The position numbers and the translations under genes are program-made. Shown piece by piece: positions 21,878-34,010 of a stretch of DNA of 64,000 nt. Positions within the stretch are counted from its first letter, which is position 1. The number at the start of each line of letters is the position of its first letter. The stretch comes from Arabidopsis thaliana (lineage: Eukaryota; Streptophyta; Magnoliopsida; Brassicales; Brassicaceae), in the NCBI RefSeq assembly GCF_000001735.4, contig NC_003075.7, positions 4,341,001 to 4,405,000 on the forward strand, read 5' to 3'. Below the pieces are notes generated by a model. The model was not told the origin of the DNA, ran no database searches, and saw only the letters and a program-made list of their open reading frames with translations.

Positions 21878-23431
21878 GGAATGACGAGCGCATGGAAGCG
21901 TACCTCAAACTAGTCAAAATCCCCAAAGGAGAAAACACCTCTGTAGACGGCTTGGCAGCTCTCGCCTCCACGTCAGATCCTTTCGTCAAAAGAATTATCC
22001 CGGTCGAAGGAATAGAACACCCGAGCATCGACCTAATGGTCAAACACGCTGGGACGAAAACACGCTGAAGCACCACCCCGTGGCTAGAGCTCTTGCAGCA
22101 GCCGCGGAGATAGGTGCAGCGGAGGAAGAGCCGGAGCTTGGAACCCCCGAACAACCTACCTCGTACAAACCTGAACCGTACAACGACTTGAGAATCCCAA
22201 TCATCGATTACATCGAACGAGGGATCACACCTCCCGACAAGTGGGAGACAAGAAAACTCAAAGCCCAGAGCGCAGGGTACTGCATCATGGAAGGGAGACT
22301 TATGAAACGCAACATCGCAGGTCCCTATATGGTGTGTACCTACGGGCAACAAACGAAAGACCTCATGAAAAGCAAGCGCGAGGGGCAATGTGGTAGCCAC
22401 TGTAGTGGACGTACCCTCGCCCTCAGAGTTAAAAAGCAAGGCTACTTCTGGCCAACAATGCTAGCCGATTGCATAGCTCATTCACTCAGGTGCGATAAAT
22501 GCCAACGACATGCACCTGCTCTTCATCAACCTCCCGAGGAAATGTCCTCGATATCTTCTCCTTACCCGTTTATGAAGTGGTCCATGGACGTCGTAGGTCC
22601 CATGGAAGCCTCCGGTGGGAAGAAAAGACTAAAAAACCTGCTGGTCCTCACCGACTACTCTACCAAATGGATTGAGGCTAAATCCTTCCAACAGGTAACC
22701 GAGAAACAAGTCGAGGACTTCGTATGGGAAAATATCATATGCCGACATGGCATACCTTATGAGATCGTCACCGATAACGGGACTAACCTCACCTCGGGAA
22801 AAATCAAAGCATTTTGCGACAAGTGGAAGATCCGTCTTACCACATCCACCCCCCGTTACCCACAAGGTAGGCAGAAGCCGCCAACAAAGCTATACTTAAC
22901 AACATCAAGAAAAGACTTGATTCCAAAAAATCAATGTGGTCCGACGTGCTCCACGGAGTTCTCTGGGCCTAACGAACTACACCTCGCAAGTCAACACAAG
23001 AAACACTGTTCTCTCTCGCCTATGGTTTAGAAGCAGTAATCCCTGTCGAAACCATAGTACCAAGCGTGAGAAGGACCGCCAGTCCTGCTAACTCGGACCT
23101 GAACACACAAATGTTACAGGACAACATGGACTTCATCGATGAACGCAGAGATCAGGCAATGATGCGAGTTCAAAACTATCAACAAGCTGTCGCCCGCTAC
23201 TATAACTTCAATATCCAAATTCGGAGATTCGAAGTGGGAGAGCTCGTTTTACGAAAAGTGTTCAGCAACACGAGAGAGCTAAACGCTGGAAAACTGGGAA
23301 CTAACTGGGAAGGTCCCTATCGAATCACCGAGGTGGTATGTGACGGCGTCTATAAGCTCGTAAAAGTAATCAACGGAGTACCTGAGTTACGGCCTTGGAA
23401 TGCCATGCATCTCAAGATATACCACAAATAG
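21878..23431 (+). pseudogene. Element G integrase
   Basis: After the remnant ENTSVDGLAALASTSDPF (about 21,930-21,985), an integrase reads from about 22,080. A zinc-binding segment (CGSHCSGRTLAL, RCDKCQRH) lacks the first expected His (Arg instead). The catalytic core has WSMDVVGPM near 22,588 and VTDNGTNL near 22,774. The region with the third catalytic residue is shifted out of frame by a small deletion after RYPQG (about 22,866), and LWA is followed by TAA near 22,970. The chromodomain-free tail (ELVLRKVFSNTRELNAGKLG, WEGPYRITEV) ends in TAG at 23429-23431. Confidence 0.92.
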
Positions 23432-24349
23432 GTACTCAAAAACAATCGAACTAGGATAAGGCTTGATCTCTTGGCAGGGTACGTAGGCAGCTCCCCCCAA
23501 GAGCGCAGCCACCACTTCAATCAAATCACAAAAGGGCTTAATCCCCTAACCAGGTATGCAGGCAGTCACCTCCGCAAACGCAATTACCATCTCAACCCTT
23601 CCATTTGAAAGACGAAACTTCAACAAGGGAAACAAACATCGCATCTTCCATCAACGAAGATCAGCTGCTCACCTAACAGTTCAATCTCCCCTCTGTATCG
23701 AGGAGGTCCCTGCTCGATGACCAAACGCCAGATTGTCGCTTGCTTTACCTCTTTTTGTACTTAACAATTTCGAGATAAGAATAAAAGAAAATTTTGATAC
23801 TCATTATCATATTTTGCAAAAACAATCATTTACACTATGATTTAAAACTCATTCGTAATCTTACGATACCCAAAGCCCAACACCCGAATGTTGGCGGATC
23901 CATTTTGTGATCTCGCTTCTAAAGAGTCGATAGTGAACTAAACTTATCAGAACACATCACTTCGGCTTCATCGGAGCTCACCTACTACAACCAAATCTAA
24001 CTCTTTCGCTATCAACAAATAACATAGTAAACAAGGAAGAAACGAAGGTTTCATTCGCGACCTGGCGATACCACAAGCCCAGCTCCCAAAATCTGGCAGG
24101 TCCCTTGTGTGACCTCACTTCAACAGGTTCTCGAGACAAAACAACTCAAACTCACTCAAAGTTTTAACCTTCAAAGAACATACCATATCACATCCGAAAT
24201 AACTTGGACTCGAAACAAGTCCAATTATTATCCGGAACATGGACAAAGCGAGGTGATCATACACCAAAATCAACGAAGTGTCAACCCTCGAACGAAAGAT
24301 AAAAAATACTTGCTAAAAAGGATAAAAGCCTTCCCAGGCATCCAAGTGC
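23432..24349 (+). other. Element G 3' noncoding region after integrase
   Basis: There is no coding content. There are two degenerate repeats: GGCAGGGTACGTAGGCAG near 23,473 with GGTATGCAGGCAG near 23,552, and an approximately 180-bp pair starting CGATACCCAAAGCCC (23,866) and CGATACCACAAGCCC (24,066). Confidence 0.6.
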
Positions 24350-24445
24350 TTAAACGAACAAAAGATAAAAGCCTTCCCAGGCACCAAGTTCAAAAAGCAA
24401 TAAACGAAAGGATAAAAGCCTTCCCAGGCACCAAGTCTGAAACAA
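24318..24445. repeat. Three copies of GATAAAAGCCTTCCCAGGCA
   Basis: The 20-mer occurs near 24,320, 24,365 and 24,412, spaced roughly 45-50 bp, at the 3' edge of the antisense gene. Each copy contains a short hairpin (GCCTTCCCAGGC). Confidence 0.75.
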
Positions 24446-27276
24446 AACACAAAATCCTAAAACAAACAAGGAGTCTGGCGTAGTGAAGACAGTACCAGAA
24501 CCCTCCGCGAGACCTCCCGGAAACGCGTCTTTGTTGCTCCCGAACTCGTCCAAGCCAATTGGCGTCCCTTGCTCGTCGACGTCCATCGGACGTACCACCG
24601 AAATCTCTGAAACCTGCGGGAGATCCAACTTGCTTAGAGTAAAGTCTGATACCTCCTTCGATTTGCACCGTGCCTCTAGTTCATCCATCTCTGCTTGCAG
24701 CCGAGGTTTCTCCACGGTCAGATCGATAGCAACCTTTGTGATCTGGTCGATCAAAGCCAGGTTCGACTCCACCTCGGCCGCTTGCCCCTCCAGTACCGTG
24801 TACTCCTTTTTGGCGACCCACTTCTCCTTGATCCCAGCCAGCAGCTTCGAATACGCAGCAGCCAACTCAACCTTAGCATCATGAACTGCCTTCTTTGCCC
24901 CTAGTGCAGTCGAAGTCAGGTCCATCACCTCTTTGGAGAGCTCTTCCCTCCTCTGCTCCAAGCGATGAATCTGCTTCCTCGCCGTCTGCTTGTCGGCTTG
25001 CAACCCCCCGATCTCCATCTCCATGAGCCCGATCTTCTCAGCATAACCTTTCTCGAGGTCTTTTGAAGTGGACAACTCCATTTTCAGCCTCTCGATCTCT
25101 GCCTGAAATAACAATTAGGTCAGAATCATCGAATCATCGATGAATTATATACAAACAAGTCAAAACCGAGGTGTACCTGGAACGAGACTTCGCGATCCTG
25201 ACCAGCCTTCACACTCAACGCCAGCTCCCGGTTGAGGGTCTTTCCTTCTTCGAGCTCACTCACCGAGGGGACCTAGCTCAGACGCTGCTCATAGAGAGCG
25301 ACCAGCTTGTTTGTGGCAGCTATCGCCTACCGAAGGCAAAACAGAAAGTTACGACTAGCATAAGAATAGAATTAGAAGGAGACAATTATCGACTATTACC
25401 TAGCCCTCCTTCGCCATCATGTCAGCATAGGCCGCCACCTCGGCCATGTTCTTCACTCCAGGAACCTGGCAGTTCCTCCCTTTGATGTGCCAAAGCAGGT
25501 TCGCCAACCCAGCCTCGTCCTCAACGATCAGGTGATCACGGTCGTGAGTGTAAGACCAGTGGAAAGGCCTTCTTCCCGCGGATCCTCCGCCGGAGTTGGA
25601 CGTCTGCCTCACTTCCTGAGACCGGTTTGAAGACCTGCCCCCACCCCTGGAGCCTCGTCCTCCGCCATGGGACCTGCCCGAGGATCGCCTATCCGCGGAG
25701 GCAGCTGCTCCGGAATAGCAGCCGTAGGTTCCATCCTCTCCTCTCTGGGAGTGGCGACCCCCTGAAGTTCACGACCAACTCAGCCGCAGGATTCACCTCC
25801 GTCTGGGTCCGAGCTCTTTTCGGAGAGGACGGTACACCATCAGAACGAACAACTGCAGATGACCCAGATACCTGATTGTTATCTGACTGACCTGCTGCAG
25901 CAGAGGTCCCGGTATTGATCTCAGGAAGTGAGGGATGAGACGCTGAGGCAGATGCGCTGGAAACAGCTAGATTGTTTCGAGCCGCGGTCACTGCGGCCGA
26001 AAGATCACCAGCACAAGCAGGAGCCCCGGCGTTGGCTCGTTGAACACGAAGGCTTGGACGCCTCATTCTTCTAATGAGCGAGAGTTCTGAAGTAGAGCTG
26101 GAGTTAGGAGGAACTGAACAAACAAAGCACGACATTTGTTAGTTAGCAGCTCGAGTTGCGCAGCTGTCTCGATAACTCGTACATTTTAAAAAAAAAATAT
26201 AACGGAACTCGTACCTATAGGCAGATTAGCCTCGGGGACTGGTTAAATCTGCAGGACCTCTTCGATCGGATCTAGCTATGCTGCTGGAGGGACGATTGCG
26301 GGAACTGCTGGAGCTACGGGAACTGCTGGATCTACGGCAAGAGCAGCTACGATGCGATCTCTGCTAAAAGTGGACTAGTTAGTCTGACCACGTCGGAGAA
26401 GGGTTAACAGCTCGAGTTCCGTCTCCGAGAGAGTAACTTCCTTGGTCCTTGCTACAAACCATAAAAAAAAAACAATTAATTTAAGTATTAATGTTCAGCA
26501 AAAGCAGTCAAGGATTCAACACAAACAACAAAGAAAAATCAAGAGGCTCAGGTCTCCATCTGACCCAGGTTGGTAGACCAGGTCCTTGTTATCCTCGCGG
26601 GATCAAAACTGCCAATTGAATGACAATCTACTCTGAAAAAGAAGTACTTGGATCGCCAATTGGTGTCTCGACAAGCCTTTAAACCAACTAGGACCAGAGA
26701 TCCGGGACGAGCATTGATGTAGTACGTCCCTTGGTCCCTCCTAGCATTGGTCTTGACCTGGCAGAGCTGAAGTAGGTCATGGCAGCTGAATTCTCTGTTT
26801 ACTTCCCGAGCCCGGGTGAATAACGCCTGTACATGGCGGACAAAGTTTGGGCACATCTGGGGAAAGGCGAGGCCGAGACAGTAGAGCATCTCGAGGATAC
26901 ACACCGGAATCAGGAAAAATAGGCCACATTTCTCGAAGAAATTGGCATAAGCGCAACACCACCCGACCGACATGTTCTCAGGATGCAGCGGCAGCCTTGG
27001 GAGTATCATATTTACCTCCACCAGAACCTGGCATCTCCTCCGGAGGTCGACCAGGTCGCTGTTCGTCATCGGAGTGCCTCCTCCTTGCTTGGCAGCCTTT
27101 TTCTTCTTCGCCTTGTCGGCTCTGGTTGACGGCAGACGAATTGGACCCATTCTGCCTAGGGTTATGACGCGTCTTTGTACTCGCGGCGGTAACGCCGCCG
27201 ACCTCGTCTCGAACGAAATTTCATCGTTGTCGTAACTGTGGTTGCTTTTATTCTGGGAATCTTCGAAGTCGATCAT
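24446..27276 (-). pseudogene. Antisense accessory ORF of element G (gypsy-type transposon protein)
   Basis: The reverse-strand gene starts at ATG 27276 (MIDFEDSQNK). Its first large exon (to about 26,550) includes MILPRLPLHPENMSVGWCCA, a hydrophobic LFFLIPVCILEMLYCLGLAF and NFVRHVQALFTRAREVNREF, resembling the plant putative gypsy-type transposon domain (Transposase_28-like, from memory). Later exons: about 26,370-26,455 (ARTKEVTLSETELELL), 25,689-26,135, 25,400-25,612 (ANLLWHIKGRNCQVPGVKNM), about 25,177-25,330 and 25,102 downward, the last two a long coiled coil (LEEGKTLNRELALSVKAG, IERLKMELSTSKDLEKGYAE). Lesions: a TAG at 25273-25275 and a frame change near 25,620-25,740. Extra antisense ORFs between pol and the 3' LTR are known in Tat-lineage elements; function unknown. 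Confidence 0.7.
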
Positions 27277-27777
27277 CTTTCGATTTCGACAGAGAAGGAC
27301 GAGAGAGATGAAAGAAAAGAGCAAAGAAGGCAGATCGAGTAAGAGGGAATAGAAGAGAAACGAAGGAGATAGCAATAAGAAAAAAAAAGACGAGATTTTT
27401 CTACCTCTACAAAACAAAGCGCAGTAAATAATAAAGGAGGAGAGAAGTTACCTTTAGAGTCGTGTGAGTTGACGTGACGTCAAGTGGAGAGGTGGGAAGT
27501 TATTTAAAGCCATCATCACCACAATTTTTGAGATCGCAGAGATCCCTTCTTCGCGCCTGATCTGGACCGTCAGATGCGGTGCGCTGAAGAGACGCTCCAT
27601 CTCAGCCGTCCACATCAGCAGCGACTTATCTCGCGTATCTACTCGAAATCTTTCGGTTAAGGAATCTGAAATTAAATCGAAATTGTTGAGTTTATCCTCA
27701 AAACCGACTGATCTTATCACATTTATCATCTTACCTGACCTATATGTCCGCTCATCGAGTTCCTCTACTCACTCAAT
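27277..27777. other. Promoter side of the antisense ORF
   Basis: The stretch between the antisense start and the polypurine tract has purine-rich leader sequence (27,290-27,400) on the forward strand and no conserved coding content. It would have to hold the promoter of the antisense gene. Confidence 0.4.
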
Positions 27778-27792
27778 GGGCTGGGGGGCAAA
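27778..27792 (+). other. Element G polypurine tract
   Basis: GGGCTGGGGGGCAAA immediately precedes the right LTR start TGTTGGGG. Confidence 0.85.
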
Positions 27793-27976
27793 TGTTGGGG
27801 CTGGATTCCCCTCCAGGAATCCACCTGCAAAAATACCAAGCCAGCCCACAAAAGCCCACCAAGCCCACCAAGTAGAGGACCTACGCAGCTGACGAGCCCA
27901 CATACGCGAATGGGTACTTGGGCCAGATAAGCCCAGTCACCTGATGAAGGGAGATAAGCGAATAATGACCTAGGAA

Positions 27977-27984
27977 CTGATGAG
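27977..27984. repeat. Left target-site duplication of hAT element H (CTGATGAG)
   Basis: The 8-mer CTGATGAG is repeated at 32062-32069. Eight base pairs is the hAT hallmark. The left LTR reads CTGATGACGAG at this place. Confidence 0.93.
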
Positions 27985-28164
27985 TAGAGGTGTCAGACGG
28001 GCCGGCCCGCGCCCATCTAGCCCGCCTCGCAGTGGGCTTTCTTTTTTCGGGCCGCGACGGGTTGGCCCGTTTAGGACCGCAGACAAAATTATCAGTGTCC
28101 AAGCCCGGCCCGCAAAGCCCATCGGATATACGGGTCGGCCCGCGGGCATTTCTCTACTACGCAT

Positions 28165-28800
28165 CAAGGATTCTTGAGCTGTGGCATTGTCTGTACAAGG
28201 CAATATCTCGTCCAGAGCCGTATTGCTTGATGGTCTCTCAACCCATTCGCTCATTGCCACACATGTGTCTGTAGTACAAATCGAAGAAACTGCAGGAAAA
28301 GAAATGATAACAAGATCACTAAAGTCAATACATTAGTTGATAGTTGAGTAACATGTACTCAAAGATGAAAACATTACCGAGACCAAGAAAAGTCACCACA
28401 AGCATGACGATTGAAACTACGATAAGCGCCACTCTCCTGCGAGTATAGAAATGACTATTATACATTTGTTTTTCAAAATCCAAAGATTCTACAATCAATC
28501 TAAAGATAGTTTTGAATAAGAATGTATGGGTTACGCAAATTACATGGGTTACGAGAATTACATGGGTTACGCAGCGGAGTTTGTTACACAGAATCCAGGA
28601 AATGTCTTATGTGATTGGAGTTACTAGTCGATTTCTCAGTGATAGTAGCTACAGAAAAATCCAGTTTCGCTCCGATCTGATCAATTTCAGTTTGTACATT
28701 TGCAGGTAAAAGAACCTGAAGAACTGCAGCCTGCTTGGCTGAAGCAAAATAATCTGAGATAGCTCTAAGCTGCGAAATCGTGCTATCAGAACCTTAACTT
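28165..28800 (-). pseudogene. Captured exons of a tweety-like membrane protein gene
   Basis: Three reverse-strand exons are seen. Exon A (about 28,800-28,588) reads VLLPANVQTEIDQIGAKLDF and SNSNHIRHFLDSV. Exon B (28436-28378) reads RVALIVVSIVMLVVTFLGL, a membrane helix. Exon C (from 28289) reads TDTCVAMSEWVERPSSNTAL and DEILPCTDNATAQESLMR. Splice sites are canonical (CTGT/GTAAC, CGCAG/GAGAG, CTCG/GTAATG, TGCAG/TTTC) and phases agree. From memory these match plant tweety-family homologues such as At2g12400, in order. Relative to that family, exon C seems to lack about 35-40 residues between VSSI and TTDTC. Introns are kept, so capture was at the DNA level. A short GGGTTAC repeat lies in the first intron (28,525-28,570). 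Confidence 0.8.
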
Positions 28801-29051
28801 AAACTCAAATCCAAAATATCCCAAAAGGAACAATGTCGTGTCTCATCTTGCAACTCATTTGTAAACCTTAATCTGAACTTAAACTCATATTCAAACCTTA
28901 ATTGTAACAAGTTAAACTCAAATGTGAAACAAAAAATGAACTTAAGTCAAGAGAAAGACCTGCAACTTCTTAAACGCAAACATGATAACTGAAACATGAA
29001 CTTAAACTCAAATCCAAACATGAATATCAAACTTAAAATAAAATCTCCAAC
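28801..29051. other. Spacer between captured exons and transposase in H
   Basis: AT-rich DNA with repeated AACTTAAACTCAAAT words (28,795-29,030). No exon recognised. Confidence 0.6.
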
Positions 29052-31654
29052 TCAACATCCATCTGCATCATCCACAAGCGACTGGAAGGAAGGTAGAGTC
29101 TCATCTTCAGCATCAAATTTTTCATACTCCTCTACAAATATCATACAAACTAACAATGTTAATTCATAGACTAAGATTGTGTGACTATAAAACTTGAAAA
29201 CAACTTACTTACCATTTTCATAAGATTCAAAACCTTTTAACCAATTGCGACTGCATATTAATGCTTGAACATTTCTCGGTAAAAGACGATTTCTATACTT
29301 GCTTAGAACTCGAGTTCCGATGCTAAACGATGATTCGGACGCAACTGTTGTAATAGGAATGCTTAGAATGTCACAAGCCATGGAAGCCAATTTTCCAAAC
29401 CGTGGACCGTTATCTTATCAATAATTAAGAATATCTAAACTCTCAAACCCTTTTACGTTCATTGCCGGTTCATCCAAGTACATATCCAACGTCGACTTTC
29501 CATTGGCAACAACGTTTGCTTTGCGAAAAGCAAAGAAATCCTATAACAAAGATAAGAAATTAAAATAACATAACACAAAAACTAATGACTTGCTGTTTTT
29601 CATAAAAAAAACTGCATATTAACTAACAAAAACAAAACATAAGAAACTTACATCGTAATTGCTAAAATTCCCTTTTGCAGTTTCATCATCAGGTGTAACA
29701 TCTTCACGAGACTCAGTTGTAGGTGATACCGCATTGGACTTGTTCTCATAAACTTCAAAAAGTTTACGTAGTTGAGCACGCAAATGTTTCATTCCTTTCT
29801 CACGAGTACTGATATCTAGTTTTGCAAAACAATAATCTGCAAGTGTAAGCTTCAACCTCGGATCAAATACTGTAGCGATTGCAAAGATATTACTTACTTC
29901 TGCCCAATACTTATCAAACCTCTCTTTCATTAGGACAATCATGTTTCTGATAACTTCATCTTGGTTGGACTCATTCACTGTTAACCAGTTTTGGAACTTC
30001 CAAACTTGCATAAAATATAAATTCGAAGTTGGATATATCGAACCTGATATAAGATTGGTTATTTGATCAAACGACTCTAAAAAATCACTCATTTGCTGTA
30101 GTCGATGCCATTCAGCATCTGTAGGATGAAATTTGTAGTTTTTGGCATCAATGACTTTGAGATTACCAAATGCAGCTCGATACTTCAGAGCCCTATCAAG
30201 CATCTTGAATGTTGAATTCCACCTATTTGCCACATCCAACAACAAACCAGCTTTCAGATTAATACCAACGTTTTCCATACACTTTGCAAATAAGATCTCA
30301 CGATGTTCTGATCCTTTAACGTACTTGATACTCTCTCTAATTTTTTCTAATGTATCACCAATCCCTTTCAGCCCAATTTGAACAATGATGTTGAGAATGT
30401 GAGTTGCACATCTAACATGGAAAAACTCTCCTTTACACAACAAATCATCTCGGAGTACAAGCTGAGATTTTACAATTTCTTGCATTGTGTCATTGTTACC
30501 CGCGTTGTCTACCGTAATGGAGAAAACTTTCTTCTCAATTCCCCAGTCCTTCAATTTCCCAAGTATCTTCATCGCTAAGTTCATTCCTGTATGCGGTGGA
30601 GGGAATGCACAAAAACTAGGATCTTGTTATTGAGCTTCCAATTTCTGTCAATGTAATGTGCTGTAAGACACATATAACCTTCATGAGTGAGCGCAGACCA
30701 CAAATCTGTAATTAAACTAATCCTTCCAGGAAGTTGAGCTAACTCTCTCTTCAGCTTATCCGTCTCAATCTCATAAAACTTATAAATATCTGCAGCAGCT
30801 GTGTTTCGACTAAAAAACTTGACATCCGCATTTAAATACTTCCACGTTTCTCTAACTCTCTCATACTCCACATAAGAAAATGGAAGATCATGTTGGATAA
30901 TTGTCTTAGCTACCAATTCCCGGAAAACAGATTGATCTATCTTTCTAGCTTGGAATTTTGCTACTGCATTCACCATCATCTGACTAATATCACCATTTCT
31001 AGGCACGAGCTTACATATTTGCAAATGATGTCGATATGTATTCGTACCATTTTTGTGTGCATTGTACGCAAAATCTGATTTGCAATGCTTGCACATAGCT
31101 CTTTCTTCAGTTTTTCCCAAATGATTAACCTTTTTAATCACTATGAAATCGTTCCAGACTTTTGAGTATTGCCTTCTCTTCTTTGGTTTCGATGACTTTC
31201 CATTGTCCTCATCATCATCAACATCATCAGCTCCATTGTCCCCATCGTCATCTTCTTCATCATCATCATCTTCGTCTTCATCACTAATCTCAAAAACTTT
31301 TTTCGGTTTTTTAGGTGCTTCAACTTCAGACTTTTTTCTTCTCTCTGTTTTAGAGGCAGAAGCTTCATCACCCTTGCTTCTTCTTTGGGTTTTTGATGCT
31401 TCTGGTTCACACACTTTTTTCCTCTGCGTCATAGGTGTTTCTGTTTCATCTCTCAGTTTTCTTTTCAGCTTTTTAGATCCTCCTGCTTCCTCATTAGCTT
31501 GTTGTTGTTCATATCTAGCTTGTTCCAACTCAATGACTCTCCGAGATTCCACAACTAATGATCTCAAATACTCAGCATCAACAGAATTCAACGGATCCTA
31601 TCATTAACAAAATACAAAATAATTGTTTATGTGTAGTCACAAATAACATACCAT
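29052..31654 (-). pseudogene. hAT transposase (BED finger), nearly complete
   Basis: The probable start is an ATG that forms the last codon of exon 1 (31652-31654), spliced with GTATGT...GATAG to 31598 (DPLNSVDAEYLRSLVVESRR). Next come a basic and acidic linker, and a BED zinc finger near 31,020-31,150 (CKHC and HLQICKL). The catalytic RNase H-like core follows (FSITVDNAGNNDTM, FHVRCATHILNIIVQIGL, VANRWNSTFKML, YWAEVSNIFAIATVFDPRLK). The C-terminal dimerisation domain is at 29,210-29,400 ([20 protein letters not shown]), and a last exon at 29052-29131 ends DETLPSFQSLVDDADGC. Lesions: a one-base loss in a T run (30611-30615 region) and two consecutive stops TGA TAA at 29415-29420 where the family has Trp-Lys. 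Confidence 0.93.
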
Positions 31655-32278
31655 TACAAGTGTTAGATGCTCTGTTTTGATCTGAAATCTGAATCTAAGA
31701 AGCTTCAATGATCGTAAAAAAGAAACTTGAAGAGATAGAGAATGACTTTTCAGTTTCCTTGTTAAGCAATTGAGCGTGAACTGCTACTTCTAGGGTTTGA
31801 ACTGCACAAGAAACTCTAATAGAGAGAAAAGGTTTGAAAGCCTCTATGAGAAATGAAGGGTTTTAAAAGAGTTGGTTTTTCTTTCGCGGGCTACCCGCAT
31901 ACCCGCAGACGGCAACGGGCTTGTCTGCTATAATCCGCAGTCCGTAATGGCCTGCCCGCGAGGCCCGCTAATTTGTGGACAAAAAAATCAACGTCCAAGC
32001 CCGCTCCGCCATGGGCTACTTGGACAAAGCCCGCGGGCTAGCGGCCCGCTTGACAACTCTACTGATGAGGAGATATTCGCGGAGCGGACCTGATACCTCG
32101 GAACTGACCTGCCGAATATCCAGGAGGATCTCCGCAGAACCCGGATAGAGCTACCACGTGCGTAGACCTATATAAGGGAGCAAGGACGACTTGGAAGAGA
32201 CATTCAATCTAGCTTACATTCACACACACACTTTTACACTTGTAATCTCTTTTCACATTGTAAAAGCTTTGTCATAAT

Positions 32279-32287
32279 TAATACAAA
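32279..32287. repeat. Left target-site duplication of element I (TAATACAAA)
   Basis: The 9-mer is repeated at 34262-34270; the uninterrupted left LTR of G has it once. Nine base pairs fits Mutator-like elements. Confidence 0.93.
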
Positions 32288-32689
32288 GAGAATATTACGT
32301 AATTAGGCACTTTTAAAAAAGTTAATGCCTAATTAGGCACTTTAAAAAGACCAGACACTTTTGATAGGTTATTTGACACATTTACCCTTTAAATACATCT
32401 CTCTTTCGTTATATTTTATTTGTTTCTTTCTCCTTCTCCTCTCTCCTCTCTCCTTCTCTCTCTTTCTCTTCTCTCTCTTTCTCTTATTTTTCAAGAACAA
32501 ATAATCAAGCGGAGAAAATAAAAACCTTTACCATGATTTTGATCTCTCTCTCTCCCTCTTTTCCCACCATCATCCAACTTATCAGTTCGTTCCTCAATTT
32601 TGTTATACTTGAATTTTTAGGGTTTTGTTGAAATCTGATATTCAGATTTTGCTCTTTCTCTCTCTCTTTACTGCAAAATTACTATGAAT

Positions 32690-32828
32690 CATTTCTCTCA
32701 AGGATAGCTTCATTAGTCAAGTTTCAGATTACAAAAACGACTTGAAGCAATCTGTTACCGTCTTAAAGCGTAACATCAAGCACATCCGCGATTGGTTCGA
32801 AGAAGAATCCTTTGCTGCCTTCTCCAAG
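32690..32828 (+). pseudogene. Exon-like captured segment in element I, unidentified
   Basis: After a long CT-rich leader (32,390-32,690) an open stretch reads DSFISQVSDYKNDLKQSVTV, then LKRNIKHIRDWFEEESFAAFSK. It is followed by a donor CCAA/GTTAGT at about 32,828. The leader, short exon and donor look like the 5' end of a host gene. I cannot name the gene. Sequence to about 33,450 looks like intron; no second exon is clear. Confidence 0.5.
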
Positions 32829-33581
32829 TTAGTACTCTCTCTCTCACATGATTCCTATTGATTTTCATGTCATTATCTCCAATTCTCCATCTAACACACT
32901 AAGCATATGTGTTCGTGTCTTTGATTCATGTCATTATCTCCAATGCCCCATTTTACATTTCTTCAAATCTTTACTTAGATCTTAGATTCGTTCTCCAGCT
33001 AATTCTGGGTATCAATTTGATATAAGAAATTGATTAAAAAAATTGTTTCCTTTGTTCATTGTTCTTATGTTTAGCATTTAGATCTGCAATTGATATTGGT
33101 CGAATTTCGTAAAGATCACATTTTTACGATTTGAATTGTTCCAAAAGTTTTCGTTTTTTTCCATCGAATTTAATTTTGGCGATTATCGTTCATACATAAA
33201 CTTGTGTATTGAACTGAAACGACCCAGTGAGTCATTAGATGTCCACATGGACTAAATCTCTTGGACAATCATCAATGGATACATGTTGTCTTTGATTTGC
33301 TGTGAATTTGTTTTATCTCTCAGTAAAATTATCACTTTCTTGTTTATGCTTACAATATATTTTATGGTTTAGAGTTTTGTTTTACGATTTTGGATTTAGT
33401 GGATAAAGGATTAGGGATTGAGGGTTTGGGTTTAATTTTAGGGTAAGGAAATTAGATTTTAGTGCAAAGCCTTAATGGTATAAGGTTTACACACCACGAA
33501 CCATTTGTTTGTGTCAACAACATTGTATCATATTCTAAAAATATGTTTGTTGATGGACCTTGTATTGATATATATAAAGCG

Positions 33582-34010
33582 AACTGTTTGGATAAGTTTA
33601 TGTGGACAATATATATTGGATACATAATTAGGAACATAGTTTAATATGCGATATTTGTTAAAAATATATAATACTACTTAGCCTATAAATATTTTTATTT
33701 GATTTAAATCATTTCATATAATACTAACTGTTTGGATAAGTTTACGTGGACAATATATATTGGATACATAATTAGAAACATAGTTTAATATCTGATATTT
33801 GTTGGGAATATATAATATTACTTAGGCTTAAATATTTTTATTTGATTTAAAGCATTTCGTATAATGCAAACTGTTTAGATATGTTTACGTGGATAATATA
33901 TATTGGATACATAATTAGAAACATAGTTTAATATCTGATATTTGTTGGGAATATATAATATTCCTTAAGCTTAAATATTTTTATTTGATTTAAATATTTT
34001 ATTTGATTAA
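33582..34010 (+). repeat. Three tandem copies of a unit of about 144 bp in element I
   Basis: Copies start near 33,582, 33,726 and 33,868 with AACTGTTTGGATAAGTTTA and include GACAATATATATTGGATACA and GATATTTGTTGGGAATATAT. They are AT-rich and noncoding. Confidence 0.85.

Larger units (their letters stand above)
27985..32061 (-). mobile_element. Element H: hAT transposon with captured gene exons
   Basis: Ends TAGAGGTGTCAGACGGGCCG and, read inward from the right, TAGAGTTGTCAAGCGGGCCG form the terminal inverted repeat; 8-bp CTGATGAG duplications flank them. Both subterminal zones (27,990-28,150 and 31,890-32,050) are rich in GGGCC/GCCCGC words, likely transposase binding sites. The reverse strand encodes a BED-finger hAT transposase and, downstream of it, exons of an unrelated membrane protein gene. 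Confidence 0.95.

Noticed and set aside
24483..25114. Forward frames at 24.5-24.9 kb
   Set aside because: Mirror of the coiled-coil exon on the reverse strand.
31143..31607. Serine-rich forward frame in element H
   Set aside because: Antisense of the Glu/Asp- and Lys-rich linker of the hAT transposase.
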